The position numbers and the translations under genes are program-made. The notes beneath the pieces are model-generated. The model had not been told where the DNA came from and made no database searches. It worked only from the letters and a program-made list of their open reading frames with translations. From a virus: 32,663 bases of DNA. Below, in pieces: positions 11,801 to 21,100 of this stretch (the first letter of the stretch is position 1; each line of letters starts with the position of its first letter). Location: positions 1 through 32,663 of the IMG/VR virus record IMGVR_UViG_3300020385_000035. One strand, given 5' to 3'.

Positions 11801-13535
11801 TGCAACAGTAAATGGTTCTGGTGTAATCACAGGAGTTACAGTTGGCGTTGGTAGTACTGGTTTAGTTGCTAGTGGTGCTGGTCACCTATTCCCACCAAAT
11901 GTTTCAATTGCTGATACGATTGGTGGTGGAACAGGTGCTGCAGTAACTGCAACTGTTGGTGCTGCGGGAACAATTACCGGATTCACTGTTGTATCGGGCG
12001 GAACTGGATATAGTCAGGCAGCACCACCTTTGGTATTCACAGATGAACCTGCACCATATAAAAATCTTACACTAATTGGTGGTAATGCTGGTATTCATTC
12101 TGCAACAATAGATGTTGTTGTTGGAACTGGTGGTAGCATAATCTCGTTCAACATGGTAAATCGTGGTCTTGGTTATAAAGAAGGTGATGTTCTTAAACTT
12201 GAAGGTCTTCCATTCAATCCAGCAGTTGGAGTAAGCACCGCTGATTTTACCGTCACTGTTAAGAACAAGTATCAGGACAAATTCTCTGGATGGGCGTTCG
12301 GTGAACTTCTTGAATTAGATGACTTCAGTAATCAATTCAATGGTGCTAAAACTCAATTCCTTCTTACTAGAACAGAAATCAATAAAGAATTCTACAGTAT
12401 TGTTGCCAAAAAAGGTACTGATCTTGTACTTCAAAACAATCTGTTAATTTTCTTGAATGACGTTCTTCAGTATCCAGGAAAAGATTATGAATTTAATGGT
12501 GGTACAAGACTTAAGTTCAAAGAAGCACCAAAAGCAGGAAGTAGTTTTAGAATCTATTTCTATAGTGGTTCTTCATCTGATTATGATGAAGTTGATGTTG
12601 ATCAGACAGTTAAACCTGGTGATAAGTTAAGACTCCAAACTCAAGGTCTTTTCTCCAGTCAAGATCCGAGAATCATTTATCAATTGATTGCTGCTGATAC
12701 AGTTCAGACTGAAACTTATACAGGTGTTGGTATTAATACTGATAACTCATTCTTGAGACCTGTAGAATGGACCAAGCAAACCTCTGATCTTATTATTGAT
12801 GGTGTCAATTTCTCCAAGGTAAGAAATTCCCTTGAACCATTGTATTTCCCAACAACCAATATTATTCAGTCTGTTGTACCTACAGATACTACAATACATG
12901 TTGAAGATGCATGGTCATTCTCACAAGTTGATAATCTTGGACAATCGATAAACAATGTTCAAGTTGTTGGACTTGGAACTACTGCAGTTGTTGAAACAAT
13001 CAATTCGCCCACATATGAAGGTGATTATGGAAAAGTGATTGGCATTGCAACCGATGCAACTGGAATTGGCACAGCATCACCAAGACTTATATTCGACTTC
13101 ATTCCAGATGAAGACATCTTCACACAAGCAGGTGCTCAGAATAAGATTCAATTTACCGGTATTTCTACAGGAGATTACTTTGTAATTAGGAATAGTGTTG
13201 TTGGTTCTGGTATTACTTCAATTGATGATCATGAGACCAATATTGTTGGTACAGGAACAAACTTCGTAGATAATGTTTATCGTGCTGCCTCGGTTGTTAA
13301 CATCGCTGGAACAGATGCAAAACGTGTATCTGCAAATATACTTTCTCTGGTAGGAATTAACACTAACGCTAATCTTGATACAGAGGATAAATTCTACGGA
13401 ACATTTAGTTGGGGTAAGATAAATATAGGAAGCAGAAATGGAAAATCGTTTACTTATCAAAGTAATGATCCACTTTCTGGTCTTAGTACTTCAGCACACA
13501 TTTCAAGAACCGCCCAACTGTCAACCTTCTATTAA
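2832..13535 (+). CDS. 7: Giant gp7-like baseplate wedge protein with YHYH domain, 3567 aa
   Basis: The frame is continuous for 10.7 kb, and its place between gp6 and gp8 is that of T4 gp7, the central wedge protein. Residues about 9-44 (LPEFILDDNPLFKEFLEQYY) and 300-325 (RARDFYSSKGTDTSLKILF, then VEI) match in style the C-terminal core of T4 gp7, which as I recall reads FYSTKG...LFKVLY...VEIE. The conserved core is therefore N-terminal here, followed by about 3200 extra residues. These include eight HxFxTGDxV-type repeats (residues about 684-2654), several GxGYxxPP blocks (about 807-877, 1151-1256, 2969-3125), a YHYH domain (about 1310-1450), an RGxxGTxA module (about 2765-2845) and three LDDISxxFxG modules (about 2596, 2885, 3161). 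T4 gp7 has about 1032 residues. No coiled coil or membrane segment was seen. The protein is probably a virion component projecting from the baseplate. The gp7 assignment is good on position and motif; the function of the extension is unknown. Confidence 0.82.
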   Translation: MSDSKVKISNILESQLPEFILDDNPLFKEFLEQYYLSQEHEYGTTYLAENIAELKNIDSYVDLKFTATTPKLVKSIENLDDTIEVSNHLGFLPKNGLVKIGNEIFTYTGKSTYAQKVMGYDASTNTIKLSSTVGLQSFRSQTITFSTAFSNVVAGQTYFVTEVKDSNNITISDDPITLDDVLNLAVASPGTVGEKEALDRFLTGTTALSQDRKFDLEDLPNAINFAFTGCIRGFSGIDNVSDGEFLNFNISQTASHDVGTPLTNLGLVFLAEFFKKFKKIFLPGIENRQFQSVNIDNILSRARDFYSSKGTDTSLKILFSVLFGKLVEIIKPFDNTIQASTADFSLSDVIVVETISGNTTNLGETTVLQGNVDNPTAKGIVSRVERILVDGKNFHKLYFPKGTIENKFNVSKKTKVLGVGSTTGTLTVDSTVGFPEKGIFLTPDLAEVSYGRKSYNQFFDCVGLVNTLIENDPITDGKYIFGYEDNDINKLVTMRVVGTIVGVSSNKDTTSQFRKGDILTVKHLGDKVEESDVKFNRWFYNNVVVTDVLPLTVNGKDIVTPVDHFLNKNDRVDIILENDKSVVETNAKVNEVSTRRNIAFTGITTLSANTNYLIKKKLDFVNSNLSNGDILSNIQNTFVDKDKNAYVAFSGLPGYDSVELTDRSKTFNDTNIDESTDTITISDHNFKTGEQVYYEVTSGTSGIAEGNYIVSTVDANNIKLSFSSTSLDKAIFVDIASIGSSSTHKLTPSSLFGSSLSNQNNFKRIFKTPKPATKHNDIVGPIGVALNGIEFESPVSEDSIFYGQIEKVNILNPGSEFDIVNSPQIGIADTNGSSGAVIVGNFSGKVEDVIVTSPGFNFKDTPTVKITGGNGTEALAEARMRGLTYSESFVDSARGNQQSDTIQIANHRFLDGEEIIYSSTGNPIGIGSTNVGFSTDKLTSGAVYFIAKINDNEVSLAVSKTLALSKTSLIDMNAFGNGVHKFTSRLNRKIIDDINIISSTDDFANKKVIVDAVAWPPADQRNLYSSFVGVNTRSNYIYARDHHFKTGDNIEYSFDGTTIAGLSTTANYKVTVLDKDRFVLSEAGTPTAISSVNFNNKDFVNITSVGVGTHTFRYPPIAITINGLVSTGDTSVTASYYNATGVPVVRGSLQSVFIRSGGVGYGVSDIINYQKDIDIKVDTGKEGIIRVIIENGIITSAYVANSGSGYTSPPSINVVGTGTLAKLTATIVDGSITAVTVANGGSGYDSTTRVDVIPTGRDAKLNAEVHEWKLNNVERYREALQLDNPGILKKDRLNRELVQTKSSGSTSSKLVGFYPGAFYRQLLNDNVDVNADENVKDFSHSPIVGWAYDGNPIYGPYGHANAIFDGAATGGNKKILSSYELDPETSNALRPSGFPSKTFTQDFVYKASGDLDEFNGRFCKTPEFPEGTYAYFSTLNLSGELVYPYITKSHYNETDAFNYNSSIDQRDLVINDGSYKRNVTHLGINDSFRDYPFISETMIGKARVDVESIKSSRINSINVLESGFDYKVGEQVNFSATSIDAEIGEVLGDPIISIGTSETVLKNTIFSVRGNVVTGVTTIPHGFLDGDTIEISGIGSATYKNIEGFPVIGVGTVLTDMKVAVAATSATGISTVISLSASTFTEKFVPDDIIKVGNELMKIVSIDTVNNRYRVTRLVNDSTASTHNVGDLVVKQPVTFNFLMSKKVQNKNLTIPYKQTFDISAVGIGSTAKSVVVGQIGDADLSVDIPARAIFLQNHQFKTGDELSIVSVGGTIFASTTAALGNAYDISTGSLFAVNVGTDFIGLATSKAFVGINSTLFFTSSSSGKSHTLAQVKDNITGTVRKVTARVVTENNHRLQKGDDVRFHITPNADQEFVLRFNPTLKKLVVNPKTFASAGIGTDIALENHGLKTGDLVVYVNAVGVATPLQNNRQYYAIRIDDDRFRLADSKTDALAFPFQNITITEQGSGTHEISKVNPKLDVLNGGRIVLNVEDTSLAGFGISFYNDQTFQSKYESTLIKSEGQIGDGASGSRILVDVNKNTPPSFYYRIEGRDNKFTDTHPSSVDESVDNYSNIRIVDSKFNQNYTLTSVGSTVFNFTVVGSAETTSYVPAGFSTGFYSTSSSTAFGGIHSVKVINAGVNIQDFPAYTSVGTTTGIGARFELTDTDIGEIVDGTIIDSGVEFSEDNTLKPEADSSLVLQLENNRTLAEVGIVTSGSNYNVPPTVIAIGNDSIVTKATLEGNAVGKVEVISSDSNLREDLRIIATNNSNGIGVVNATSNSQVNELQLRSPDAGNGFGANFPFELGDEVFVENVQITNAGSADGYNSSDYGFRTFIVTARNTSAGTESISYSINGIGNTGGTYDISQSAQFGRVIKVSDLATFEPKFSAIRFAEGEKVVDIDNSKNNTDISGVVASNGFSEESGILRLNEVNGEFKKGTVIRGVVGNFKAVVTKVNKFDFNLDVGSTAGDSGVWKDDVGKLSDSLQRLHDNDYYQRFSYSIRGEVELDKWKETVDSLNHTAGYKNFSDLQIISTPVKKAEVKIGVGETNFNAIINSSSSVHSRLSYDLASEDTEARNLSKIIKFDSKVITDFNESRTNKVLLIDDISPQFTGVGNSAGQLVGLSTFTILNQGNSILHHVVNPETDISTSTHIISITDHNFNTGEELVYDATNSGINTGSPITISSINVPGIGATTILPETVFAINDNSNGIKVAVSRTDALAGTSVTFVSVAGIGSTQSFSTEGELATSRSIITIDNIIQSPVARKPVGVAITMVDAVGIGSTQIKVSDVSKIGGKSLLRFGDGEIVKVDLVGVGATNILNVQRGAMGTVAAAYPVGTASSVVSGDYRIKQGRIYFSDVPYGPTGVAGITTTSTFTGRIFYRQSYVENVILDDISESFDGATDQFPLISSGVAVTGITTHHGAFLINNIFQKPFLSPIGGIAVADFTLQKTDDGEDIDFTGTPVVRDLPKGGIINEFVVGVGSGYQVPTRAIGAATVNGSGVITGVTVGVGSTGLVASGAGHLFPPNVSIADTIGGGTGAAVTATVGAAGTITGFTVVSGGTGYSQAAPPLVFTDEPAPYKNLTLIGGNAGIHSATIDVVVGTGGSIISFNMVNRGLGYKEGDVLKLEGLPFNPAVGVSTADFTVTVKNKYQDKFSGWAFGELLELDDFSNQFNGAKTQFLLTRTEINKEFYSIVAKKGTDLVLQNNLLIFLNDVLQYPGKDYEFNGGTRLKFKEAPKAGSSFRIYFYSGSSSDYDEVDVDQTVKPGDKLRLQTQGLFSSQDPRIIYQLIAADTVQTETYTGVGINTDNSFLRPVEWTKQTSDLIIDGVNFSKVRNSLEPLYFPTTNIIQSVVPTDTTIHVEDAWSFSQVDNLGQSINNVQVVGLGTTAVVETINSPTYEGDYGKVIGIATDATGIGTASPRLIFDFIPDEDIFTQAGAQNKIQFTGISTGDYFVIRNSVVGSGITSIDDHETNIVGTGTNFVDNVYRAASVVNIAGTDAKRVSANILSLVGINTNANLDTEDKFYGTFSWGKINIGSRNGKSFTYQSNDPLSGLSTSAHISRTAQLSTFY
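4866..10840 (+). repeat. Eight dispersed HxFxTGDxV modules in the giant gp7-like protein
   Basis: Eight copies of a degenerate module begin with patterns such as DHNFKTGEQVYY, NHRFLDGEEIIY, DHHFKTGDNIEY, PHGFLDGDTIEI, NHQFKTGDELSI, NHRLQKGDDVRF, NHGLKTGDLVVY and DHNFNTGEELVY, near residues 684, 907, 1042, 1580, 1755, 1852, 1904 and 2654. Most are followed about 20-40 residues later by a second element ending in a pattern like RFRLADSKTDAL or VSLAVSKTLAL. The copies are not tandem but spaced between other modules. This is a protein-level repeat and DNA identity between copies is low. Confidence 0.8.
6760..7180 (+). other. YHYH-type domain within the giant gp7-like protein
   Basis: The translation contains SPIVGWAYDGNPIYGPYG (residues about 1340-1357) and later GDLDEFNGRFCKTPEFPEGT followed by YAYFSTLN (about 1412-1440). 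These are the core signatures of the YHYH protein domain, found in bacterial secreted proteins and in large virion proteins of marine T4-like phages. The biochemical role of the domain is not established. The boundaries given are approximate. Confidence 0.8.
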
Positions 13536-13556
13536 ATGCAGAGTACTAAATTTAGT

Positions 13557-13564
13557 ATAAATAA
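13557..13564 (+). promoter_or_regulatory. Late promoter box (TATAAATA) before gp8
   Basis: This is a perfect TATAAATA, the T4 late promoter consensus, in the 47-base gap between the giant gp7-like gene and gp8. It lies 18 bases before the gp8 ATG at 13583. In T4, transcription starts a few bases downstream of the box, which would leave a very short leader here. It probably begins the unit gp8, DUF4815 protein and the 76-residue protein. Confidence 0.75.
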
Positions 13565-13582
13565 TCAAAAAATCGGACAGAC

Positions 13583-15115
13583 ATGCCTGCCATAATCACT
13601 GACCAATTTAGAATTTTGAATGCGGAGACCTTTGCTAAGTCAGTGACTGGCATTGGTACGACTTCAAACTTTTATTATACCTTTTTGGGTCATCCAGATC
13701 CTACTGCTCCAAATCTTGTAACTCTACCCGAGTATGGTGATGCCAACTGGCCTGTAGACCCAAGAGATTCTTTTGAGCAAGAGGATAGATATCACGACTC
13801 AATACTCTTCCTGAAGAAGATTGGAGTCAATGATTTTGCAAGAGTTGTACCAAGAAATACTTGGTCTGCTGGTATAACCTATGACATGTATAGAAATGAT
13901 TATGATATCACCAATGGAGCGCCACAAACTAATTCAAAGACTTTATATGAGTCTCGTTTTTATGTCGTAAACTCTGAATTTAAAGTTTACATTTGTCTTT
14001 TCAATGGTACAAATAAAAGTAATCCAAAGGGCAAACCATCACAAGAAGAACCAAATCATATCACAGTTGATCCACTGAAACTATCTGATGGATATGTCTG
14101 GAAGTTTCTTTATCAAATTGAACCAGCAGAGATTGTTAAATTTACAACAGATAATTTTATTCCACTTCCTGCAAATTGGGGAGACGCTAATACTGCAGCA
14201 GTAAAGACTGCCGCAGTTCGTGGAAGAATTGAAACGGTAGTCATTAAAGAACCAGGATCTGGTTACGATAATGGGACTACAGTACATAATATTCTTGGCG
14301 ATGGTAATGGGAGTGAAGTTTCTATTACTGTAAAGAATGGGGTAGTAGATGCTGTTGAAGTCACTAAATTCGGACAAGACTATACTAAAGGAATAATCAA
14401 CTTTGATCCTAACAATGGATCTGGTGCAGTATTTGAAGTTATCATTCCACCAAAGGGAGGTCATGGAGCAGATATCTATCGTGAGTTGGGTTCATATAGA
14501 GTGATGATTTACTCTAAGTATGATGCTTCTGCTGATTTTGTAACTGAAAATAGTTTTGCAAGAATCGGTATTGTAAAAAATCCAACTGAATTTGGAAGTT
14601 CAACTGCCATTCTAAATACTAATACTGCAACCAATCTTGGAGCATTGAAACTAAGACCATCAGGATCACCTGGAACGGGACAAACATCCCTTACCAATTA
14701 TCCGAAAAATGCCAAAATTCAACAAAGTGTTGGAATTGGTACTTCAGTTGCTTTTGGTTATGTTGCCTCATGGGATAAGAACACTGGAATTCTGAGATAT
14801 TATCAACCTGTTGGTTTATGTTCTGCGGTAACCGGGTTTCAAAATTTTGATTTTGAAGGCAATGGCAACCCCATAACTACTATCCCTTCCACTGATATAA
14901 CAGGAAGTCCATTAATTCCTGACATTGCATTTGATAATGTTTCTAGTGTAGTAAGTAGTGGAAAAATAATTGATTTGGGTCAGACCTTCACTTCAGGAAA
15001 AGCAAATCCAGAAGTTGAACCTTATTCAGGTGACATTATTTACATTGATAACAGAGCACCAATCAATAGATCTGCATCTCAAAAAGAAGAAGTAAAAATC
15101 GTAGTAGAGTTCTAA
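13583..15115 (+). CDS. 8: gp8-like baseplate wedge protein
   Basis: This 510-residue protein is longer than T4 gp8 (334 residues), which forms dimers in the baseplate wedge and binds gp7, gp6 and gp10. The N-terminal MPAIITDQFRILNAETFAKS and the FYYTFLGHPDP segment are, from what I recall, typical of the marine phage gp8 family. YVWKFLYQIEPAE (about residues 172-184) also fits. Residues about 219-296 contain an inserted glycine-rich block with EPGSGYDNG and FGQDYTKGIINFDPNNGSG, the same GxGY module seen in gp7, gp14 and the DUF4815 protein. This insert probably explains much of the extra length. The gene follows a perfect late promoter box and is separated from the next gene by 4 bases. Confidence 0.85.
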   Translation: MPAIITDQFRILNAETFAKSVTGIGTTSNFYYTFLGHPDPTAPNLVTLPEYGDANWPVDPRDSFEQEDRYHDSILFLKKIGVNDFARVVPRNTWSAGITYDMYRNDYDITNGAPQTNSKTLYESRFYVVNSEFKVYICLFNGTNKSNPKGKPSQEEPNHITVDPLKLSDGYVWKFLYQIEPAEIVKFTTDNFIPLPANWGDANTAAVKTAAVRGRIETVVIKEPGSGYDNGTTVHNILGDGNGSEVSITVKNGVVDAVEVTKFGQDYTKGIINFDPNNGSGAVFEVIIPPKGGHGADIYRELGSYRVMIYSKYDASADFVTENSFARIGIVKNPTEFGSSTAILNTNTATNLGALKLRPSGSPGTGQTSLTNYPKNAKIQQSVGIGTSVAFGYVASWDKNTGILRYYQPVGLCSAVTGFQNFDFEGNGNPITTIPSTDITGSPLIPDIAFDNVSSVVSSGKIIDLGQTFTSGKANPEVEPYSGDIIYIDNRAPINRSASQKEEVKIVVEF

Positions 15116-15119
15116 GAAC

Positions 15120-18100
15120 ATGACCCAGAACACCAACCTAAATGTTTCGCCTTATTTTGACGATTTTGATGAAGATAAGAATTATAATAAGGTATTGTTT
15201 AAACCTGGATTCCCAATTCAATCCAGAGAACTAACTACGCTACAATCTATCCTTCAAGGACAGATTGAAAGGTTTGGACAGCACTTCTTTAAAGAAGGGT
15301 CAATAATTGTCCCTGGCGGAACAATTTATGATTCAAATTATTTTGCAGTTAAACTTGATCCTAGTTTCTTAGATGTTCCTGTTTCTGTCTACACCTCATA
15401 TCTCAAAGATAACAATATTGAGATACAAGGTGAAATTTCTGGTGTTAAAGCAACTGTTGTCAACTGTCTCACTGCTGCGGAGTCAATTGATAATGTAGAT
15501 ACTATTTACGTTAAATATACTTCTTCTGGACTTGATGGTATTACACCAACATTTGCGGATGGTGAGACTTTAATTACATTAGAAGAAATTAAGTATTCCA
15601 ATACTGCTATTGCTCCAAATAATCCATTTGCAAGAACAATTGTATCTGAAGCAACATCAATTGGTTCTGCTGCTTCGATTAGTGAGGGAATATTCTTTAT
15701 TAGAGGATATTTTGTAAAAGTTCCTGCAGATACTGTAATTCTGGATCAGTATACAAATAGTCCTAGTTTCAAGGTTGGTCTTCGGGTTTCAGAAAATATT
15801 GCAGTTGCCTCTTCTGAGAATGAAGATTTATATGACAACGCCAAAGGATTTTCAAATGAATCTGCTCCTGGTGCAGACAGACTCCAAATAAGTGCATCCC
15901 TTGTTAAGAAATCACTCACAGATAACAATGATGCTAACTTCGTAGAACTGTTGCGTGTAGAAGAAGGACTTGTTCAGAGATTAGTCAACAGAAGTGATTA
16001 TAATATTTTCAAAGATGAACTTGCAAGAAGAACATATGACGAATCTGGTGATTACTATGTAAAGAGATTTGCTGTTGATATTAGAGAAACTTTAAATGAT
16101 AGACTTGGCAATAAGGGCATTTATGCACCAGGACAACTAACTCAGAGAGGTAACACTCCTTCTGATGATCTATTCACCCTTCAGATATCCTCAGGTAAGG
16201 CATATGTAAAGGGATATGAGGTTGAAAAAGTAGGATCAACTTCACTTGACAACAACAAACCAAGAACTACACAAAGAAAGGAAAATGTCAGTGTTCCAAT
16301 TAAAATTGGAAATACCATTCAAGTAGAAAATCTTTATGGCGCACCGACTATTGGTTTTAATAATACTTATACGGTACAACTGAAAGATCAAAGACTCGAT
16401 AATGATGGATTAACTCAGGGAAATGTCATTGGTAATGCTAGAGTTTATGATTTTAGTAAGAAAAATATAGCAGGAATTGGCACAGAGAGATTCGACTTAA
16501 GACTCTTTGATATTCAAACATTTACCACTTTAACACTTGGACTTGGTGTTAGTGCTGGCAATTCTGCATTTGTTAAAGGTGTATTCAGTGGAGCAACTGG
16601 TCACCTCAAGGATGCAGTTACAAATGCAACAACCCTCAATCTGTTAGATGTAACTGGTCAGTTCCAAATTAACGAACCAATTGAGATCAATGGAATTGTT
16701 GTGGGTAGAAACATCACAGCAGTTAGAGATAATGATATTCGTGATGTAAAGTCAATCGGTAGAAGTGTTGGTGTTTCTACTTTTGCATGTAACGTTGCAA
16801 TGCAACAGACCGAAAATCTTATAAAACCTGGTTCAGCATTCAAGATTGAAGCAGATGGAGGTTCGGGTAGTTCTGTAACATCACCATCTGTTGGGGACTT
16901 TAGAAATGTTCCGGTAAGAGTTAATGATGTTGTTTCGTTTACCATTCCAGGTCAAACCCTGCCTACATTCAACAGAGTAAGTGCAGTTGCTGCTGGTTCT
17001 CTTACCTTGGTTGCTGTTAGTGATGTAGTTGGAGTATGTACCGGTGGTACAGTAAAAACAGCTAATGGTGGTACTCTCGATAATGTTCAGAACTTAAATG
17101 TTACTTCTGGTATTTTAGAAAGAGGCAAAAATCCAGGAAAGATAGTCAATCTTCCTAACACATTTATTTCATCTATCAATCTTCTTGATAGTAGTTACAT
17201 TATAAGAAAGCAAGCATCAGTTACTGTTGGTGCAAATCTACAACTTAGTTTTGCCATAACTGATTTTGGTGATGATGCTCTATTCTTAGAACCATATACC
17301 CAATTTAATTATTCTTTGACTTATGGAGATGGACATAAAGAAATTATTCTTGATTCTCAAGTTACAATTTCTAATGATCTTAAAACAATTGATATTAGGA
17401 GTCTCAGTAAAGCCGGTGCTGCAACACTCACCATTACTTGTAAGAGAAGCACTTTATCATCCAAAGTAAAATCTATCGAGAGATGCAGAAATTTAGTCGT
17501 AGCAAGATCAGGAAGGACTGGATCTGGTATTGGTTCTACAACATTTGATGATGGACTAGACTATGGAGATGGAACTCATCCATATGGAACAAGAGTTCAA
17601 GATGAGAACATTTCACTAAATGTTCCTGATGTTACTAGAGTTTATGCTGTATTTGAATCTAATGACAATACTGCTCCAACTCTCCCGTCAATTATTGTTT
17701 CTAGTCAAAGTGATACATTCTCAAATAATGTAGTAATTGGTGAACAAATTGTTGGTTCAGAAACAGGAGCAGTTGCTCGTGTTGTTGATGTTGTATCTGG
17801 TAACCAAGTCAATTTTGTATACGAGAATGATAAGAAATTCCAAATATTAGAATCAATTTCATTCCAAAGTTCCAGTATTACTGCAAATATTAACACTCTA
17901 CTTATTGGTGATAGAAATGTAAGTAATGATTATGACTTAGACGCTGGACAAAGACCAGAGTTCTGTGATATTGCAAGAATCAATAGGGTAAAGGGTACTC
18001 CAGAACCAACCAGACAACTGAGAATTGTGTTTGATCGCCTTACTACTCAGGAGAGTTCAGGAACAGTAGAATCTGTCAGTAGTTACAATACTCTTGATTA

Positions 18101-21100
18101 TTCAAGAGAAATTCCAAGAACTCCAGCAGGAAGAGCATCAGACTTTATTGATCTAAGACCAAGAGTTAATGAGTATACTCTTTCTTCAACTGATTCACCA
18201 TTTGCATTTGAATCAAGATCATTCTCCAATTCACTATCTGAAACTGCTGTATCTGACACAACTCTCATTGTTGACTACTCACATTATCTTGGAAGAATTG
18301 ATAGACTTTATTTGACTAAGGATGGAGAGTTCATAATCAAAAAAGGAGAACCTTCAGAGTTCCCTAAATTACCAGTTGCAAATAGTGAAGGATTTGAAAT
18401 CGGTATTCTTAACCTAAGTCCATATATGTTTGATGCGACTTTGAATTCTAGATTGAAACTCATTCCCCATAAGAGATTCACCATGAAAGATATTGGTGTT
18501 ATTGAGGGTAGGGTTAAGAATCTTGAGGACTACACTACGCTTTCTTTACTTGAAACTGATACTAAGAATCTTTCAATTAAAGATCCTAATACTGGATTAG
18601 ATAAATTTAAATCTGGTTTCTTTGTAGATAACTTTAGAAGTCATAATGGTGCTAATCTGAGAGGTGAAGCAAGATTTGATATTGACTTGCAGCGTGGCGA
18701 ACTTCGTCCACGTTCTACTGAAAGAAATGTTACTCTTCAGTTTGAAACAGTATCAACTGAAGCAAATCCAACAAATGCTGATTATGCTTGGGCAAATGAC
18801 TTCTCTGATGTCAATGTAACCAGAAGGGGTCCTGGTCTGACTCTCAACTTTGAAGAAGTTCCTTTCATTGATCAACCTCTTGCAACTAGAACTGAAAACC
18901 TCAATCCATATCATATTGCATTGTATGCTGGATCAATTGATTTGGCTCCCGCTACAGACTACTGGATTGAAGAAGTTGTTCTTGCTACTCCCGATATTGT
19001 TCAGGTTGATTCTGTATTCAACGGTATGGCAGAGTTACTTGCAGTTGAAGACCGTGAGAATGGTGGAATGGCAGCAAGTTGGTGGAACTCTTCTGACTTC
19101 ACCTGGAATGGTGATGACAGAGTGTTTGATACCCAATTAATTAACAGTACTGTAATCGCGTCTTCAAGTGGCGGTAGCAGTAGCACTAGCACCAATACTA
19201 CATTCTCTGATTTTGTACCAGGTTTAGGTATTCAAGCAACTACAACAACTACTACCAGTAATAGTAGTTGGTCAAGCACCACATTTGAAGACGAATTTAG
19301 AGATACTGCATTTGAAACTGGTACTGAGAGTGTATTTGGTCTTGAACTCTCTTCGGGTAATGAAAGTATAAGTCTTGGAGATAGAGTTATTGGTATAGAG
19401 ACTATCCATAACTGTCGTTCCAGAAATATTCATGTAACTGGTACGAAGTTGAAGCCAAATACAAAGTATTATGTCTTCATGGAAAGTGTTGATATGAATG
19501 AGTTTGCTTTCCCCAAGCAATTACCAGTGATTATGAACAAAGGTTCATTCAAGACTGGTGATACTGTTAGTAGCATTGGTATACAGCAAGTTGGAGCAGC
19601 ACAGATTCGTTTCCGTGCAGCACAACACAATCATGAGATTGGTCCATTTAATGCTCCAACAACTGTACTTGATTCAACTAGTTCTTCTTATTCTGGAACT
19701 TCAGAATTTATCAATATTGACCTTGCAGATCTTTCCAATCAAACTCAACCAGCTAATCTTGGATATGTCAAGGAAGGAATGGTCCTCGTTAATTCTGATG
19801 GAACTGCAGAATGTACTATAGGTTCTACTCAACTGATGACTGATGATAAGGGTGAGATACAATTCTCACTTCACATCCCAGACCCAGTTGTTGCTGCTAA
19901 TCCTAAGTTTACTACTGGATCTAGCACAATTAGATTAACTTCATCTGCTATCAATTCACCTGTATTAGACCCAGGTGGTAGTTCTGCCGAAACTGATTAT
20001 CTGTCATCTGGATATGCCACAAGTTATGAGGAGCAAGTCCTTTCCATCAAACAACCAGAAATTGATAGAAGACTGGTTGAGACCCTGGATGCTGTCAGAC
20101 TCACACAGGATGAAAGATTTGAGACTAGAACTGAAACGGAATCTTCTTCTAGTTCCAATTCCAGCAGTGTTACTGGCGAATACTTTGACCCACTTGCACA
20201 ATCTTTCCTGATTACTGCTGAAAATAGTAATGGAACAAATTCGGATGGTGTGTATATAACCGGTGGTGAAGTATACTTCAAGACCAAAGATCCTTCAATT
20301 CCAGTTACAGTTCAGATCAGAACAATGAGAGATGGTACTCCAACAGTAACTGTTGTACCATTTGGTCAAGTTAATATTCAATCAAGAGATATTAATGTTT
20401 CCGATGACGGTAGTGTTCCTACAGAATTTAAATTCGATACTCCTGTTTATCTACAAACTGGATATGAATACGCTCTGACACTGGTTTCACCTACAGAGAA
20501 GTATCTGGCATTCATCACTAGAATGGGTGAAGAGGATCTTGCCCTGAAGGCAGTCTATAACAAGCAACCATATCTTGGTTCACTGTTTAAGTCACAGAAC
20601 CAGTCAACTTGGACTCCAAGTCAGTTGGAAGACCTTAAGTTTAAACTGAATAAGGCAAAGTTTGTAACTAATACTCCAGTTTCAGTTTCGTTCTATAATA
20701 GCGAACTGCCTAGAGTTGGTATTAGAAAGAATAATCCAGTTACTGCATTCTCTAAGAGACAGTCTGTTGGTATTGCAGCAACAGTTGAACCATTTGCATT
20801 TGGTAATGAAATTCAGCAAGGAACTAATAGTGGTAACATCTTTGCATTCGGTGGTCCTCTGAAAGTTGGTATGACAACTGCACTGGTTCAACCAACTGCT
20901 GGTGTTGGTCTAACTGACTCAACATTTAATGGTGTTGGATTTGAATCTCTCACTGGTTTCGGCGTATCCTGTACTGCAAATGTTACTGTTTCCGGTGGAG
21001 CAGTTACTCAAATTCAAATTGCTAATGGTGGTGCTGGATATCAGGTTGGAGACCTTCTGTTGATGAATCAACTTGGCAATACTGGAAGTGGTGTAAGAGT

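Noticed and set aside
2832-13535. Tail tape-measure protein as an explanation for the giant gene
   Set aside because: The protein has no long coiled coils or membrane segments, is rich in beta-type modules, and sits between gp6 and gp8 rather than among tail tube genes. Its N-terminus has gp7-like motifs.
14081-14464. 127-residue minus-strand frame inside gp8
   Set aside because: It is a shadow of the gp8 coding sequence, with Cys, Asn and Ile-rich content typical of antisense translation of AT-rich genes.
18850-20211. Three alternative + strand frames (18850-19140, 19558-19821, 19975-20211) inside the DUF4815 gene
   Set aside because: They lie wholly within the long continuous frame, are Leu-rich like other out-of-frame readings here, and have no independent support.
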